Assembly: GCF_044810985.1 (NCBI RefSeq)
Contig: NZ_CP085242.1
Location: 3,038,001 to 3,102,000, forward strand
Direction: 5' to 3'
Source: Marinospirillum sp031581385
GTDB taxonomy: Bacteria; Pseudomonadota; Gammaproteobacteria; Pseudomonadales; Halomonadaceae
Length of the DNA: 64,000 bases
Of the stretch, positions 42,803-52,297 are shown in pieces; position 1 is the first letter of the stretch; every line of letters begins with the position of its first letter. A program made the position numbers and the translations under genes. The notes beneath the pieces are model-generated. The model ran no database searches. It saw nothing but the letters and a program-made list of their open reading frames with translations, and was not told the origin of the DNA.

Positions 42803-43420
42803 ATGTTTACCGGAATCGTACAGGGCGTGGTCGAAGTGACCCGCCTGGAAGCAAAAAACAACCTCACCACCCTGGGTCTGGCATTGCCTCGGGAAACGCG
42901 AGAAGGCCTCCAGGTGGGGGCCAGTGTCGCCATCAATGGCGTCTGCCTGACTGTGACCCATTGGGATGAGCAGGCTGTCTATTTTGATGCCATGATCGAA
43001 ACTCTGCGCACCACCAATCTGGGTAGTTTGCTTCAGGGCAGTGAAGTGAATTATGAAAGAGCCGCCCGCTTTTCTGATGAAATTGGTGGCCATCTGATGT
43101 CCGGCCATGTCATTGATCAGGTCAAACTGACCGCACGTCAGGAGCTGGATGAAAACAACCTGCGTCTGGAATTCACCGTACCGGAACAGTGGATGAAATA
43201 CATTTTCCCCAAGGGTTATATCGGTCTGAATGGCTGCAGCCTGACGGTAGGCGAAGTGGAAAGCAACCGCTTCAGTGTGTATCTGATTCCCGAAACACGT
43301 CGCGCCACCACCTTCGGTACCATGCCGGAGGGCACCCCGGTGAATCTGGAGATAGACCCCCAGACCCAGGTGACCGTGGATACGGTAGAGAGGGTACTGG
43401 CACAACGAGGTCTGGCATGA
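42803..43420 (+). CDS. ribE: Riboflavin synthase alpha subunit
   Basis: 205 residues from the ATG at 42803. MFTGIVQGVVEV, GASVAINGVCLTV, SDEIGGHLMSGH, GYIGLNGCSLTVGEV and NLEIDPQTQVTVDTVERVL are the two lumazine-binding repeats. Converts two 6,7-dimethyl-8-ribityllumazine to riboflavin. Its end overlaps ung (ATGA). No FMN riboswitch was seen upstream. Confidence 0.95.
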   Translation: MFTGIVQGVVEVTRLEAKNNLTTLGLALPRETREGLQVGASVAINGVCLTVTHWDEQAVYFDAMIETLRTTNLGSLLQGSEVNYERAARFSDEIGGHLMSGHVIDQVKLTARQELDENNLRLEFTVPEQWMKYIFPKGYIGLNGCSLTVGEVESNRFSVYLIPETRRATTFGTMPEGTPVNLEIDPQTQVTVDTVERVLAQRGLA

Positions 43421-44103
43421 CCGAAAAACGGCCTTTACCGGATGACTGGATGCACTATCTGGGTGGTGAATTCCAGCAACCCTATATGCTGCAACTGAAG
43501 GATTTTTTGCGCCAGGAAAAAGCTCAGGGCAAGGTGATCTACCCGCATTCCAGCAACTGGTTCAATGCCTTCTGGCAGACACCCCTGTCTCAGGTCAAGG
43601 TTGTGATTCTGGGGCAGGACCCTTATCACGGCCCTGACCAGGCTCATGGTTTGAGCTTTTCCGTGCAGCACGGTGTCAAGGTGCCCCCCTCTTTGCAGAA
43701 TATGTATAAGGAGCTGCAAAGTGACCTGGGTATTCAACCACCGGCTCATGGTTGCCTGCAGTCCTGGGCGCAGCAGGGGGTTTTGCTTCTGAATGCCGTT
43801 CTGACGGTCGAGGCAGGACAGGCTGGTTCGCATCAGGGCAAGGGTTGGGAAATCTTTACGGATCGGGTGATCCATTTGCTGAATGAGCAGCCCAGAGGCT
43901 TGGTGTTTTTGCTCTGGGGTGGTTATGCACGCAAAAAGGCAGGCTTTGTCGACAGAAGCAAGCATCTGGTTCTGGAAGCACCACACCCTTCGCCCTTGTC
44001 CGCGCATCGCGGTTTTCTGGGCTGCAGGCATTTTTCCCAGGCCAATGCCTGGCTGGAGCAGCAGGGGCAAACTGCAATTAACTGGCAACTACCTACAACT
44101 TAA
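43417..44103 (+). CDS. ung: Uracil-DNA glycosylase
   Basis: 228 residues. The catalytic GQDPYHGPDQAHGLSFSV and the HPSPLSAHRGFLGCRHFSQAN loop are intact. Removes uracil from DNA in base-excision repair. Start ATG at 43417 overlaps the ribE stop. Confidence 0.97.
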   Translation: MTEKRPLPDDWMHYLGGEFQQPYMLQLKDFLRQEKAQGKVIYPHSSNWFNAFWQTPLSQVKVVILGQDPYHGPDQAHGLSFSVQHGVKVPPSLQNMYKELQSDLGIQPPAHGCLQSWAQQGVLLLNAVLTVEAGQAGSHQGKGWEIFTDRVIHLLNEQPRGLVFLLWGGYARKKAGFVDRSKHLVLEAPHPSPLSAHRGFLGCRHFSQANAWLEQQGQTAINWQLPTT

Positions 44104-44139
44104 AGTGCTACTAATTAAGGTGATGAGCGCAATAGTTAA

Positions 44140-45852
44140 TTAGCGCATGATAATTTCGCCATCACGTAATACAAAGGTCACCTTGCCCAGGTCGTTGCGG
44201 GGTGAAAACTCATCCTCACCCAGGTGAATCAGGGTGCCGGGGTAGCAGGTGACGCGAACCTGAACACGGGCTGAATGGCGATCCTTGAGTTCTTTTTCCA
44301 ACTCGGCCATCTTGTCGTAAAGTGTGTTTTCACGCTGCTTCAAACCATCCCGAGCTTTGAGAATCTGTTGCTTTTTCTCTTCACTGATGGGTTTGCGCAG
44401 CTTCTTGATTTTGGCAATGACATCCATCAGCTGCTGGCGCTGTAGATCCAGTTGCTTGAGTTGATTGTTGACTGTGACGATCTGCTGCTTGATGTCGTCG
44501 GTTTCCCCGGCAATCAGCTTGGTGGGTACATTGGCCATGGCACCGGAAATACCCACATCGATGATTTCTTTGGCTCGGGCTACACCGCCGACGATGGTGC
44601 CACGGCCCGGCATCATGATTTTTATACCGGCAGTGACTTCCGAATGCAGGATCTGCTTCTGGACAATGATTTCCTGATCGGCTTCAACCCTGGCTTCCTG
44701 AATGAAGCGTGCCTTGATTTGGGTGCCTGCCTTGAGGTAGGCATCAATGATCTTGCCTTTTTCATCATCGTCTTTTTGGGCTTCGGGTTGTTTTTCTTTA
44801 TCCGATTTCTTGCGACCGATGACGCCGCCACCGATTTCAATGGCTCCGCCTGCCTTGATGTAGGCGGCTTCAACCAGGCCACCGACCTTGACGTCCCCGG
44901 TGACCACAATTTTCATACCTGGGTCGACGTTGCCCTTGACATGCACACTGCCATCAAAGCGCACATGTCCGGTTTTAAGCCCGACCTGCTCGACCTTGAG
45001 CACCTGCTCAACCTGGGCGCCCTTGTCGTGAACGACCGGCATGCCTGCGGTGGAGGACAGTAACAAGTCTTCATCACCATCGGCCAGTTTGACACTGTCG
45101 TTCTTGGGCTTGAGTGTCAGATCCTTGCCATTGCGACCCTTGACGGTGCGTCCGGTGACCGTCCAGCCGGACTTGCCATCCGTGGGTGGGTGGCGTCTAA
45201 CCAGGGCCTGATCGGCTTCAACATGGGGGAAATCACCCAATTCCAGAAAATTGACGTTACCCTCTTCATCCATTTGGGGGCGACGGTCGGTGATGTCTTC
45301 GATCAGGGTTTCCAGCCAGGCATCAGTGCCATCGTAAGCGGATTCGCCGTAGGCAACGATCATGCAAACAGGTTTCTGGGTTTCTCTCAACTGCTTTTGC
45401 ATGGCTTCGCTGGTCAGCTCGTTAAGGCTGTCCTCAAGAAGTCCACGCACAATTTTGGATTGCTTGAGAGCAGCTTCCAGGGCTTCACGGGTGAGGTCTT
45501 TGCCTTTGCCCTGGGGAGGGTGAACCACTACCCCGGCCAGCATCTGATTGGGGCTGGCGAAAACCTCTGGCAAGGCATCAATCGGGCCACCCAGGCGCTG
45601 ATCACAGCTTTCGCCACGGCGCATGGCATCCAGCAGTATAGACAAAGCAGCAGAGTCAACGGGATATTCCTGGGGTGAGAAGCCGGCCATTTCCATGACT
45701 TGGGGAAACTGTTCAGCCTCTATGGGCTGGGCAATACCTGTGGGCTCAAAGGTGGCCCAGAAGTCGCCGTTTTCTTCTTCACGAAAAGTGAGCCCCAGCT
45801 CCTCGGGAGTCGGGGTGCTCAGCATAAGATCTTCGTCTGACAAAGGTTCCAT
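44140..45852 (-). CDS. DUF342 (FapA-type) polymer-like protein
   Basis: 570 residues. An N-terminal domain of about 220 residues is followed by the right-handed parallel beta-helix of DUF342 (VKGNVDPGMKIVVTGDVKVGGLVEAAYIKAGGAIEIGGGVIG ... AGTQIKARFIQEARVEADQEIIVQ), interrupted by a charged insertion (KKSDKEKQPEAQKDDDEK), and a C-terminal coiled coil (TVNNQLKQLDLQRQQLMDVIAKIKKLR ... AELEKELK). FapA homologues are found near motility or signalling genes, but the function is not settled. Confidence 0.85.
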   Translation of the reverse strand: MEPLSDEDLMLSTPTPEELGLTFREEENGDFWATFEPTGIAQPIEAEQFPQVMEMAGFSPQEYPVDSAALSILLDAMRRGESCDQRLGGPIDALPEVFASPNQMLAGVVVHPPQGKGKDLTREALEAALKQSKIVRGLLEDSLNELTSEAMQKQLRETQKPVCMIVAYGESAYDGTDAWLETLIEDITDRRPQMDEEGNVNFLELGDFPHVEADQALVRRHPPTDGKSGWTVTGRTVKGRNGKDLTLKPKNDSVKLADGDEDLLLSSTAGMPVVHDKGAQVEQVLKVEQVGLKTGHVRFDGSVHVKGNVDPGMKIVVTGDVKVGGLVEAAYIKAGGAIEIGGGVIGRKKSDKEKQPEAQKDDDEKGKIIDAYLKAGTQIKARFIQEARVEADQEIIVQKQILHSEVTAGIKIMMPGRGTIVGGVARAKEIIDVGISGAMANVPTKLIAGETDDIKQQIVTVNNQLKQLDLQRQQLMDVIAKIKKLRKPISEEKKQQILKARDGLKQRENTLYDKMAELEKELKDRHSARVQVRVTCYPGTLIHLGEDEFSPRNDLGKVTFVLRDGEIIMR

Positions 45853-46098
45853 GAATATATCCCGAATGCAGCTTAGCTAGACTGCTATTATCTTGATTAT
45901 TGCGAATACTTGTTTTGATTCAAGTAGTAGTAACAAGTACTTCATACGTCATCTTAGCGCGACTCAGTCGCTTAGCCTATACCACTTCATCAAACTTTTG
46001 TGACGCTTTGTAGCACTTTAAAGTTGAAATTGCCGCTGACTCTATCCCTCTGAAGGTTTATCATAGACAAAGATGACAACGAAGGGTATACCGCTTTT

Positions 46099-46425
46099 AT
46101 GGCCATGACACGCTTAGCAAAAATAAAACGAGCCAGGCAATTGATCGCATTGACCTTGATTGCCGAGCTGAAAACCAACCAGCGTAACCTCTTGAGCCTG
46201 ATGCTGGACAAGGCAACCTTCTGGGCAGAAGATCGCAAGGCCTTGCGCCTGCCTCCACTGCCCCGGCAGGTGCAGATGCAGATGGCCCGCAGCCAGGGTC
46301 AGAGGCTGTTTCGTTTGCGTGAAGCCGTATTCAGCCTGAGCCCTAACCGTCCCGAGCCCAAGCGTTTGATTTATCGTGATGATATCTATCAACCCGGACT
46401 GCCCGGCAAACCCCGAAAAAACTAG
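46099..46425 (+). CDS. Small basic protein of unknown function
   Basis: 108 residues, basic and probably helical (KIKRARQLIALTLIAELKTNQRNLLSLMLDKATFW), ending in a Pro-rich tail (YQPGLPGKPRKN). No family recognised. A weak GAAGGG lies well upstream of the ATG at 46099; the second in-frame ATG two codons on is equally possible. It stands 42 bp before the two-receiver regulator. Confidence 0.55.
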   Translation: MAMTRLAKIKRARQLIALTLIAELKTNQRNLLSLMLDKATFWAEDRKALRLPPLPRQVQMQMARSQGQRLFRLREAVFSLSPNRPEPKRLIYRDDIYQPGLPGKPRKN

Positions 46426-46467
46426 ATGTTACAATAATATTGAATCTTTCCACCAGGAGCCCCGTAA

Positions 46468-47280
46468 ATGGAAGTGACTAGCCGCCTGTCCCTTGATGAC
46501 TTGGGTATTTTGCTCGTTGAGCCCTCGACCATGCAGCGCCGGGTCATCCAACAACAACTCTCCGAACAAGGCATCAAAACGCTGGAAGCTGTCGGCAGTG
46601 CGCGAGAGGCTCTGACACGGATGCGGGTTTTTATTCCTGATTTGATCATTTCCAGCCTCTATCTTCCTGATGCGGATGCTCATGAGCTTTTTGCCCTGAT
46701 GCAAAAGGATGCCCGTCTTTCAGAAGTCGCCAGGATGGTGGTGTCCAGTGAACAGAAACGTGAAAACCTGGAAGCAGTGCGCCAAGCCGGTGTTCTAGCT
46801 TTACTGCCCAAGCCTTTTGATCGTAATGATCTGAAAAGGGCGCTGGTGACAACTCTGGAATACCTGACGCATGAAGAGGTGGAGCTGGAACTTTATGACA
46901 TCACCACCCTGCGGGTGCTGGTCGTGGATGATTCGCGCATGGCCAGAAAGCATCTGACCCGCGTTCTGCATCAGATCGGTGTGGAGCATATTGATGAAGC
47001 TGTGGATGGTAGCGAAGGGATCAAGCAACTGCAGGACGGAGCCTATGATCTGGTGGTGACGGATTATAATATGCCGGTGATGGATGGTGAGGCTTTGGTC
47101 AATCATATCCGTCAGTCTGCTGACTATTCACACATTCCGATCATGATGGTGACTTCAGAAGATGAGTCCCGCCTTGCCTCGGTGCGTCAGGCCGGGGTAT
47201 CGGCCATCTGTGACAAGCCCTTTGAAGTCAGCCAGGTGCGCAACCTGCTGGTTTCCCTGCTGGAGCCTGGCGGTGATTAA
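46468..47280 (+). CDS. Response regulator with two receiver domains
   Basis: 270 residues. The second receiver (about 147-268) is canonical: VVDDSR, phosphoacceptor Asp in VVTDYNMPVMDG (about D199), Thr229 and the Lys in CDKPF. The first (about 12-130) is degenerate: LLVEPS replaces the acidic pair and the phosphoacceptor is Ser (DLIISSLYLP). There is no output domain, so it acts through protein contacts. It precedes a GGDEF-EAL protein by 32 bp, so both probably form one signalling unit. Confidence 0.9.
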   Translation: MEVTSRLSLDDLGILLVEPSTMQRRVIQQQLSEQGIKTLEAVGSAREALTRMRVFIPDLIISSLYLPDADAHELFALMQKDARLSEVARMVVSSEQKRENLEAVRQAGVLALLPKPFDRNDLKRALVTTLEYLTHEEVELELYDITTLRVLVVDDSRMARKHLTRVLHQIGVEHIDEAVDGSEGIKQLQDGAYDLVVTDYNMPVMDGEALVNHIRQSADYSHIPIMMVTSEDESRLASVRQAGVSAICDKPFEVSQVRNLLVSLLEPGGD

Positions 47281-47312
47281 GTGTTTTTTCAGGAGGTTGG
47301 TGGAGCTAGACG

Positions 47313-49958
47313 TTGAAACTTGTTAATTCTTCAGACCATAACATGTCAGCACTCAAGCTGGGCGATGATCCTCAGGTGGGGGGTCTGGTCAACAGTGGTT
47401 TATTGACCTGTGAACCGGAACTGCCGCTGGCGGATGTGGCCCGGCGTATGCGCAAGGCCTCGGTCAGCTGCATCCTGATTGTTCAGGGTCAGGAGCTTCT
47501 GGGTATCTGGAGTGAAGGCGATACCCGCAGGCTGGATTTCAGCCAGCCTGACTTGCTGCAAACTCCGATTCGTAAGCTGATGAGCTCCCCGGTCATACAC
47601 GTTTCTCATGACACCCTCCTGAGTCAGGCTGCATCCCTGATGAAAAGCAAACGCATGAGGCGTCTGTTGGTCATGGGGGCCGATGCCAAGCCTCTGGGCA
47701 TGTTGACCCAGTCCGATATTGTTCGCCATCAGGGGGTGGAAAACTACCTTTTGATGCGCAATGTCGGCTCCAGTGTGCATGCCGCTCCCTTGCGACTCTA
47801 TGCCAGCCTGAGTATTGCTGAAGCGGTCACACGTTTGCGTGAAGCGGGTACGGAAGCCGCCATAGTTGAGCGGGGTCGTGGTCAGCCACCGGGGATTATT
47901 ACCGAGCGGGATCTGATCAGTCTACTGGCCGAAGAGTTGCCCGCTGCAGCCTTGCAGGAAGTGGTACACAATGAGTTGCTTTGTGTGCCGCGCAGTATGA
48001 GCCTGCTCAAGGCCGTTGACCTGCTCAGGGAAAAAGGTTTCCGCCATCTGGGTGTGCTCGAGTGCGATGTTGATGGTGAGCCGCTGGACAAGCTCTGTGG
48101 ACTGCTCTCGTTCAATGACATCCTGGCCAGTATTGAATATGAGTATGTCAACCAACTGCGTGCAGCCATAGAAGCGCGTGATTATGCCCTCAAGGCTTCA
48201 CAGGAACACCTCCTGCTGGCACAAAAAGTCATTGAAACCTCCTTGGACGGTATCGTGATCACCGATCCCAAGGGAGTGATTCAGGCTGTCAATCCCAGCT
48301 TCACCACTCTGACCGGCTACAGTGCGGAAGAAGCCATCGGTCAGACACCGGCTCTTTTGAGTTCCGGCCTGCACGGTGAAGATTTTTACCGAGATATGTG
48401 GACGAGCTTGACAAAGCAGGGTTACTGGCAGGGTGAAATCTGGAATCGCCGTAAAAACGGGGAAATTTATGCTGAATGGCTGACGATTACTGCAATTCGC
48501 GACCTTGAAGGGGAAATCCTGCAGTTTGCAGCCATTTTCAGTGATATTACCGATCGCAAACGCAAGGAAGAACAGATCCACAGTCTGGCCTATTACGATG
48601 ATCTGACCGGCCTGGCCAACCGACGCCTGCTTTTGGATCGTCTGGATCTTTCACTGGCTTCGGCAAAACGTCACCAGCACAAGATGGCTGTGTTGTTTCT
48701 GGATCTGGATTTGTTCAAACGGATCAATGACACCCTGGGTCATCAGGCCGGTGATGAGGTCCTGAAAGAAGTGGCCCGACGCCTGGAAACCAATATCAAT
48801 GACGGTGATTCCGTGGCCCGTCTGGGTGGTGATGAGTTCACCGTTCTGGTGCCGGAAGTGGAAACCCTGCACCTGCTGGAAACCGAAGCATCGCGCTTGA
48901 TCTCAGCCCTTATTCAGCCCCTGACGATCATGCAGAAAACCCTGGTGGTCTCGACCAGTATCGGCATCAGTGTTTATCCCGATGACGGGGTTACAGCCGA
49001 GAGCCTTCTGAAGCATGCCGATACCGCCATGTACCGTGCCAAAGAAACCGGGCGCAACAACTACTGTTTTTACAATGCGGTCATGGGTGAGCGCAACTAC
49101 ACTGATCTGGCCGTGGAACATGGACTGCGTAAAGCACTGGAAAACCAGACGCTTTATATTGCCTACCAGCCCAAAATTGATGTCGCCACCCGCAAATGGG
49201 TGGGTATGGAAGCCCTGTTGCGCTGGCAGGACCCGGAGCTGGGTGAAGTCTCACCGGCCGAGTTTATTCCTCTGGCGGAAAGGCTGGGGCTGATTGAAAG
49301 CCTGGGCGACTGGGTGATTGATGAGGTTTGTCAGCAACTGGTTGCCTGGCAGAAGATCAGTCCTTGTGTTCCTCCGGTTTCCATCAATGTATCCGCCCGC
49401 CAGTTGGTGGATGCCCAGTTTGCCCAGCGTCTGTTTGCCCGTCTTGAGGGTTATCATCTGGAGCCTGGCCTGATTGAGCTGGAATTGACGGAAAGTTGCC
49501 TGGTACTGACCGAAGAGGATATCCAGCACCAGCTGTTGAAAGATCTGCATGCAGGCGGTGTGCAAATCTCCATTGATGACTTTGGCACCGGTTACTCTTC
49601 CCTGTCTTATCTGCGCAAACTGCCCTTGAGCACCATAAAAATTGATGCCAGTTTTGTTCGCGAGCTGCCGGAAAACCGCGAGGATGGGCAACTGGTCAGA
49701 GCAATTATTGGTATGGCCCAGGCTCTGGGCTTGCAGATCGTTGCTGAAGGCGTGGAAACCCAGGCCCAGGCGACCCTCTTGCAGGGTCTGGGAAGTCCGG
49801 TTTGCCAGGGGTTCTGGCTGGCAAGACCGGCATCCCCTGAGGCCATTCAGGCCTGGCTACACAAGGCGGGTGACACCTCTTTGTGGCCGGATTTCCCCGA
49901 CACCTGGCAGCCTCTGGTCACCCAGGCTGAAGAAAATAAGCCTTCATCACCTGAGTGA
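47313..49958 (+). CDS. CBS-CBS-PAS-GGDEF-EAL c-di-GMP signalling protein
   Basis: 881 residues from a TTG at 47313, with GGTGGAG upstream; the ATG at 47343 is an alternative start. Four CBS motifs in two pairs (about 25-270) with the GIWSEGD, GMLTQSD and GIITERD blocks, a PAS domain (about 305-420), GGDEF (RLGGDEF intact) and EAL (EALLRW intact, with DDFGTGYSSLSYLR). CBS modules usually sense adenosine ligands. It could make or break c-di-GMP depending on state. Its 3' end overlaps bioA (opposite strand) by 41 bp. Confidence 0.92.
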   Translation: MKLVNSSDHNMSALKLGDDPQVGGLVNSGLLTCEPELPLADVARRMRKASVSCILIVQGQELLGIWSEGDTRRLDFSQPDLLQTPIRKLMSSPVIHVSHDTLLSQAASLMKSKRMRRLLVMGADAKPLGMLTQSDIVRHQGVENYLLMRNVGSSVHAAPLRLYASLSIAEAVTRLREAGTEAAIVERGRGQPPGIITERDLISLLAEELPAAALQEVVHNELLCVPRSMSLLKAVDLLREKGFRHLGVLECDVDGEPLDKLCGLLSFNDILASIEYEYVNQLRAAIEARDYALKASQEHLLLAQKVIETSLDGIVITDPKGVIQAVNPSFTTLTGYSAEEAIGQTPALLSSGLHGEDFYRDMWTSLTKQGYWQGEIWNRRKNGEIYAEWLTITAIRDLEGEILQFAAIFSDITDRKRKEEQIHSLAYYDDLTGLANRRLLLDRLDLSLASAKRHQHKMAVLFLDLDLFKRINDTLGHQAGDEVLKEVARRLETNINDGDSVARLGGDEFTVLVPEVETLHLLETEASRLISALIQPLTIMQKTLVVSTSIGISVYPDDGVTAESLLKHADTAMYRAKETGRNNYCFYNAVMGERNYTDLAVEHGLRKALENQTLYIAYQPKIDVATRKWVGMEALLRWQDPELGEVSPAEFIPLAERLGLIESLGDWVIDEVCQQLVAWQKISPCVPPVSINVSARQLVDAQFAQRLFARLEGYHLEPGLIELELTESCLVLTEEDIQHQLLKDLHAGGVQISIDDFGTGYSSLSYLRKLPLSTIKIDASFVRELPENREDGQLVRAIIGMAQALGLQIVAEGVETQAQATLLQGLGSPVCQGFWLARPASPEAIQAWLHKAGDTSLWPDFPDTWQPLVTQAEENKPSSPE

Positions 49959-51183
49959 TGCGGCGCAATTCCTCTTCGCTGATGACATAGCTGGGCATGG
50001 TGTAGGCATAGCGACCAAAGGGCCGTAACCAGACACCCTGTTCCAGCGCATAATGGCTCAGCCCTTTCAGGGTTTCCGCTTGCTCAACCTCGATCACACC
50101 GGTGACGCCCAGTACCCGTGTGGTTTGGACGCCGGGTGCGGAAAACTCATCCAGTTCCTCGTGCAATACCCGGTTGAGCTGTTGAATTCTTTCCAGGTAG
50201 TGATCCTCTTCGAAAACCTGGATACTGGCCAGGGCAGCACGACAGGCCAGGGGATTGCCCATGAAGGTGGGGCCATGCATGAAGGCTTTTTCCGGGCCGC
50301 CATAAAAACCCTGGAAAACCTCTTCACTGGCCAGAGTGGCTGCCAGGCCCAGGTAGCCGCCGGTCAACCCTTTGGAAAGCACCATAATATCCGGGCTGAC
50401 CCCGGCCTGTTCGCAGGCAAAAAGGCTGCCGGTGCGGCCAAATCCGGTGGCAATTTCATCAAAAATCAAGAGCACGCCATACTGGTTGCAAAGGCGACGC
50501 ACTTCCTGCAGCCAGATGGGTGAATACATATTAAAACCACCCGCTGCCTGCAATAAAGGCTCGACAATAAAGGCGGCCAGGGATTGGTGGTGTTGGGCAA
50601 AGCTGGCTTGCAGCAACTGGATATCTTCAAGAAGCAGCGGATCATCAGCACCAGCCTTGAAACCAGCACGGGGTGCTGCGGCAAAATAGTGAGGCTGCAG
50701 CCAGCCGGAAAACAACTGATGCATCCCTTCTTCAGGATCACAAAGCGCCATGCAACCACTGGTATCACCGTGATAGGCCCGCATCACCGATAGCAGGCGT
50801 GTGCGCTCGGTCTGCCCTCTTTGCAGCTGGTATTGAACCGCCATTTTCATGGCGACTTCGATGCCGACCGAACCACTGTCACTGAAGAAAACCCGCTCCA
50901 GACCTTCGGGCGTTATGGCAACCAGTTTTTCAGCCAGCTCCAGAGCCGGGGCATGAGTCAGGCCACCCAGCATGACATGGCTCAATTGATCAATTTGCTC
51001 ATGCAGGGCGGCATCCAGTCTGGGATGACGGTAGCCATGAATCAGGCACCACCAGGCACTGGTTGCATCCAGGAGTTGGCGGCCATCAGCGAGATGCAGC
51101 CAGGCTCCCTTGCCACTGGTGACTCGAGGTGGCGGCGGCAGATTTTGCATCTGGGTGTAGGGATACCAGAGGGGGTTGGTCAT
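49918..51183 (-). CDS. bioA: Adenosylmethionine-8-amino-7-oxononanoate aminotransferase BioA
   Basis: 421 residues. WYPYTQMQNLPPPPRV start, the YHGDTSGCMAL region, FDEIATGFGRTG and the PLP Lys in VLSKGLTGGYLG are typical. It makes 7,8-diaminopelargonate in biotin synthesis. A BirA-type operator lies just upstream at 51195-51226. No other biotin gene is in the window. Confidence 0.95.
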   Translation of the reverse strand: MTNPLWYPYTQMQNLPPPPRVTSGKGAWLHLADGRQLLDATSAWWCLIHGYRHPRLDAALHEQIDQLSHVMLGGLTHAPALELAEKLVAITPEGLERVFFSDSGSVGIEVAMKMAVQYQLQRGQTERTRLLSVMRAYHGDTSGCMALCDPEEGMHQLFSGWLQPHYFAAAPRAGFKAGADDPLLLEDIQLLQASFAQHHQSLAAFIVEPLLQAAGGFNMYSPIWLQEVRRLCNQYGVLLIFDEIATGFGRTGSLFACEQAGVSPDIMVLSKGLTGGYLGLAATLASEEVFQGFYGGPEKAFMHGPTFMGNPLACRAALASIQVFEEDHYLERIQQLNRVLHEELDEFSAPGVQTTRVLGVTGVIEVEQAETLKGLSHYALEQGVWLRPFGRYAYTMPSYVISEEELRRITQVMKAYFLQPG

Positions 51184-51194
51184 TCATGGGCCTC

Positions 51195-51226
51195 TTGTTA
51201 ACTATATTTACAACTAAGGTTAACAA
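51195..51226. promoter_or_regulatory. BirA-type operator of bioA
   Basis: TTGTTAAC (51195-51202) and GTTAACAA (51219-51226) are a perfect inverted repeat spaced by 16 bp, close to the BirA box TTGTAAACC-N14-GGTTTACAA. It begins 12 bp upstream of the bioA ATG, so biotin-loaded BirA should repress bioA. Confidence 0.82.
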
Positions 51227-51375
51227 GATGGCTGTTTGCAGGCAAGGGCGGGTGTTTCGTGACTAATTTATGATCTTCTTCATGAATTTTTGTAGCAAAA
51301 AATTCGTACAGGAACCATGCTTAGAGTAGGGACAAGGATTCATCTCACCAGCAATAAAAGCGGAGGTCAAAATTA

Positions 51376-51693
51376 ATGCAAACCCTAATTGATACCTTTA
51401 GAGAACAGATGCAAAAGCAACAACTGCCGATGATGGAGTTTCAACGCCAGTGGGTGGAAGCCATGGAGGCCATGATGGAGACTGAAATGGAAGCCGCCCG
51501 GCAGTATTGGGACACTTGGTTTGCCATGAGTCACGCCTGCCTGAAAGGAGGTGAAAAAGGCTCAAACCCCATGGATATGGGCAAGGAATGTGCAGATATG
51601 TTTTGTGAGTTGAACAAGACCCTGCTGGAACATGCCCACAAACGCCAGCAGCTGACTCAGGACTGGCGCGAAAGGATCAATGAGATCATGTGA
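51376..51693 (+). CDS. Small helical protein of unknown function
   Basis: 105 residues starting MQTLIDTFREQMQKQQLPMMEFQRQWVEAMEAMMETEMEAAR, long amphipathic helices rich in Met, Glu and Gln with three cysteines. It loosely recalls phasin-like helical proteins but I do not claim the family. A strong terminator follows at 51721, so it is a monocistronic transcript. Confidence 0.6.
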   Translation: MQTLIDTFREQMQKQQLPMMEFQRQWVEAMEAMMETEMEAARQYWDTWFAMSHACLKGGEKGSNPMDMGKECADMFCELNKTLLEHAHKRQQLTQDWRERINEIM

Positions 51694-51720
51694 TCGGGCA
51701 GTGGAACTTCAGTGACCAAA

Positions 51721-51755
51721 AATGCCGGAACCTGCTGGGTGTCCGGCATTTTTTT
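51721..51755 (+). terminator. Rho-independent terminator
   Basis: AATGCCGGA (51721-51729) pairs with TCCGGCATT (51742-51750), extended by TTTTT. A-run on the other flank would allow two-way use. It ends the small helical protein transcript. Confidence 0.92.
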
Positions 51756-51841
51756 GCTTAGTTTAGTTTCACTTGATGCAAGCCATTAAAGCTGAGTAAA
51801 ATGCTGGGTTTTTAAGCGGATGATGATCACAGGAGGTCAGC

Positions 51842-52297
51842 TTGGCCAGCATTAAAGTCTTGGTGGGCAGTGTTTATGGGGGTTCAGTGGAAGTGGCAGA
51901 AATGGCCGCAGCCGCTGCCTTGAAGGCAGGGCATCAGGTGGAGGTGACAGAAACACCTCATTCCGGATTGCTGGATGAGGCAGACAGCCTTCTGGTTGTG
52001 ACCTCAACCACGGGAAGTGGCGAGCTGCCCGAAGACTTGCTTCCGGTTTACCAGGATCTGGACTCTCAGGCAGCAAAACTGGTTAACAAGCCTTTTGCCG
52101 TTATTGCCTTAGGGGACTCTTCTTACGGGGACAGTTTCTGTGCAGCGGGCAAGCTGATGGATGAAAAGCTTGCTGATTTGGGCGGGCAACAATTGTTGCC
52201 TCTGCTCACTATTGATGCTTTGCAATACTTTCAGGCGGGTGATGGCGCTGAAGACTGGATAGCCGCTTGGGTTGCAAAGCTTAACGAAAGGGGTTGA
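51842..52297 (+). CDS. MioC-like flavodoxin
   Basis: 151 residues starting from a TTG at 51842, preceded by AGGAGGT at 51831-51837. The flavodoxin fold is visible: VLVGSVYGGSVEVAEMAA (FMN phosphate loop), VVTSTTGSGELPEDLLP, and VIALGDSSYGDSFCAAGKLMDEKL. MioC proteins are short flavodoxins linked to biotin synthesis in E. coli, which fits the closeness to bioA. The length and lack of the NifF long loop argue against a nitrogenase flavodoxin. Confidence 0.85.
   Translation: MASIKVLVGSVYGGSVEVAEMAAAAALKAGHQVEVTETPHSGLLDEADSLLVVTSTTGSGELPEDLLPVYQDLDSQAAKLVNKPFAVIALGDSSYGDSFCAAGKLMDEKLADLGGQQLLPLLTIDALQYFQAGDGAEDWIAAWVAKLNERG

Noticed and set aside
51842..52297. NifF-type nitrogenase flavodoxin
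   Set aside because: Short flavodoxin lacking the long-chain loop, far from the nif genes and without a nif promoter; MioC-like is a better fit.
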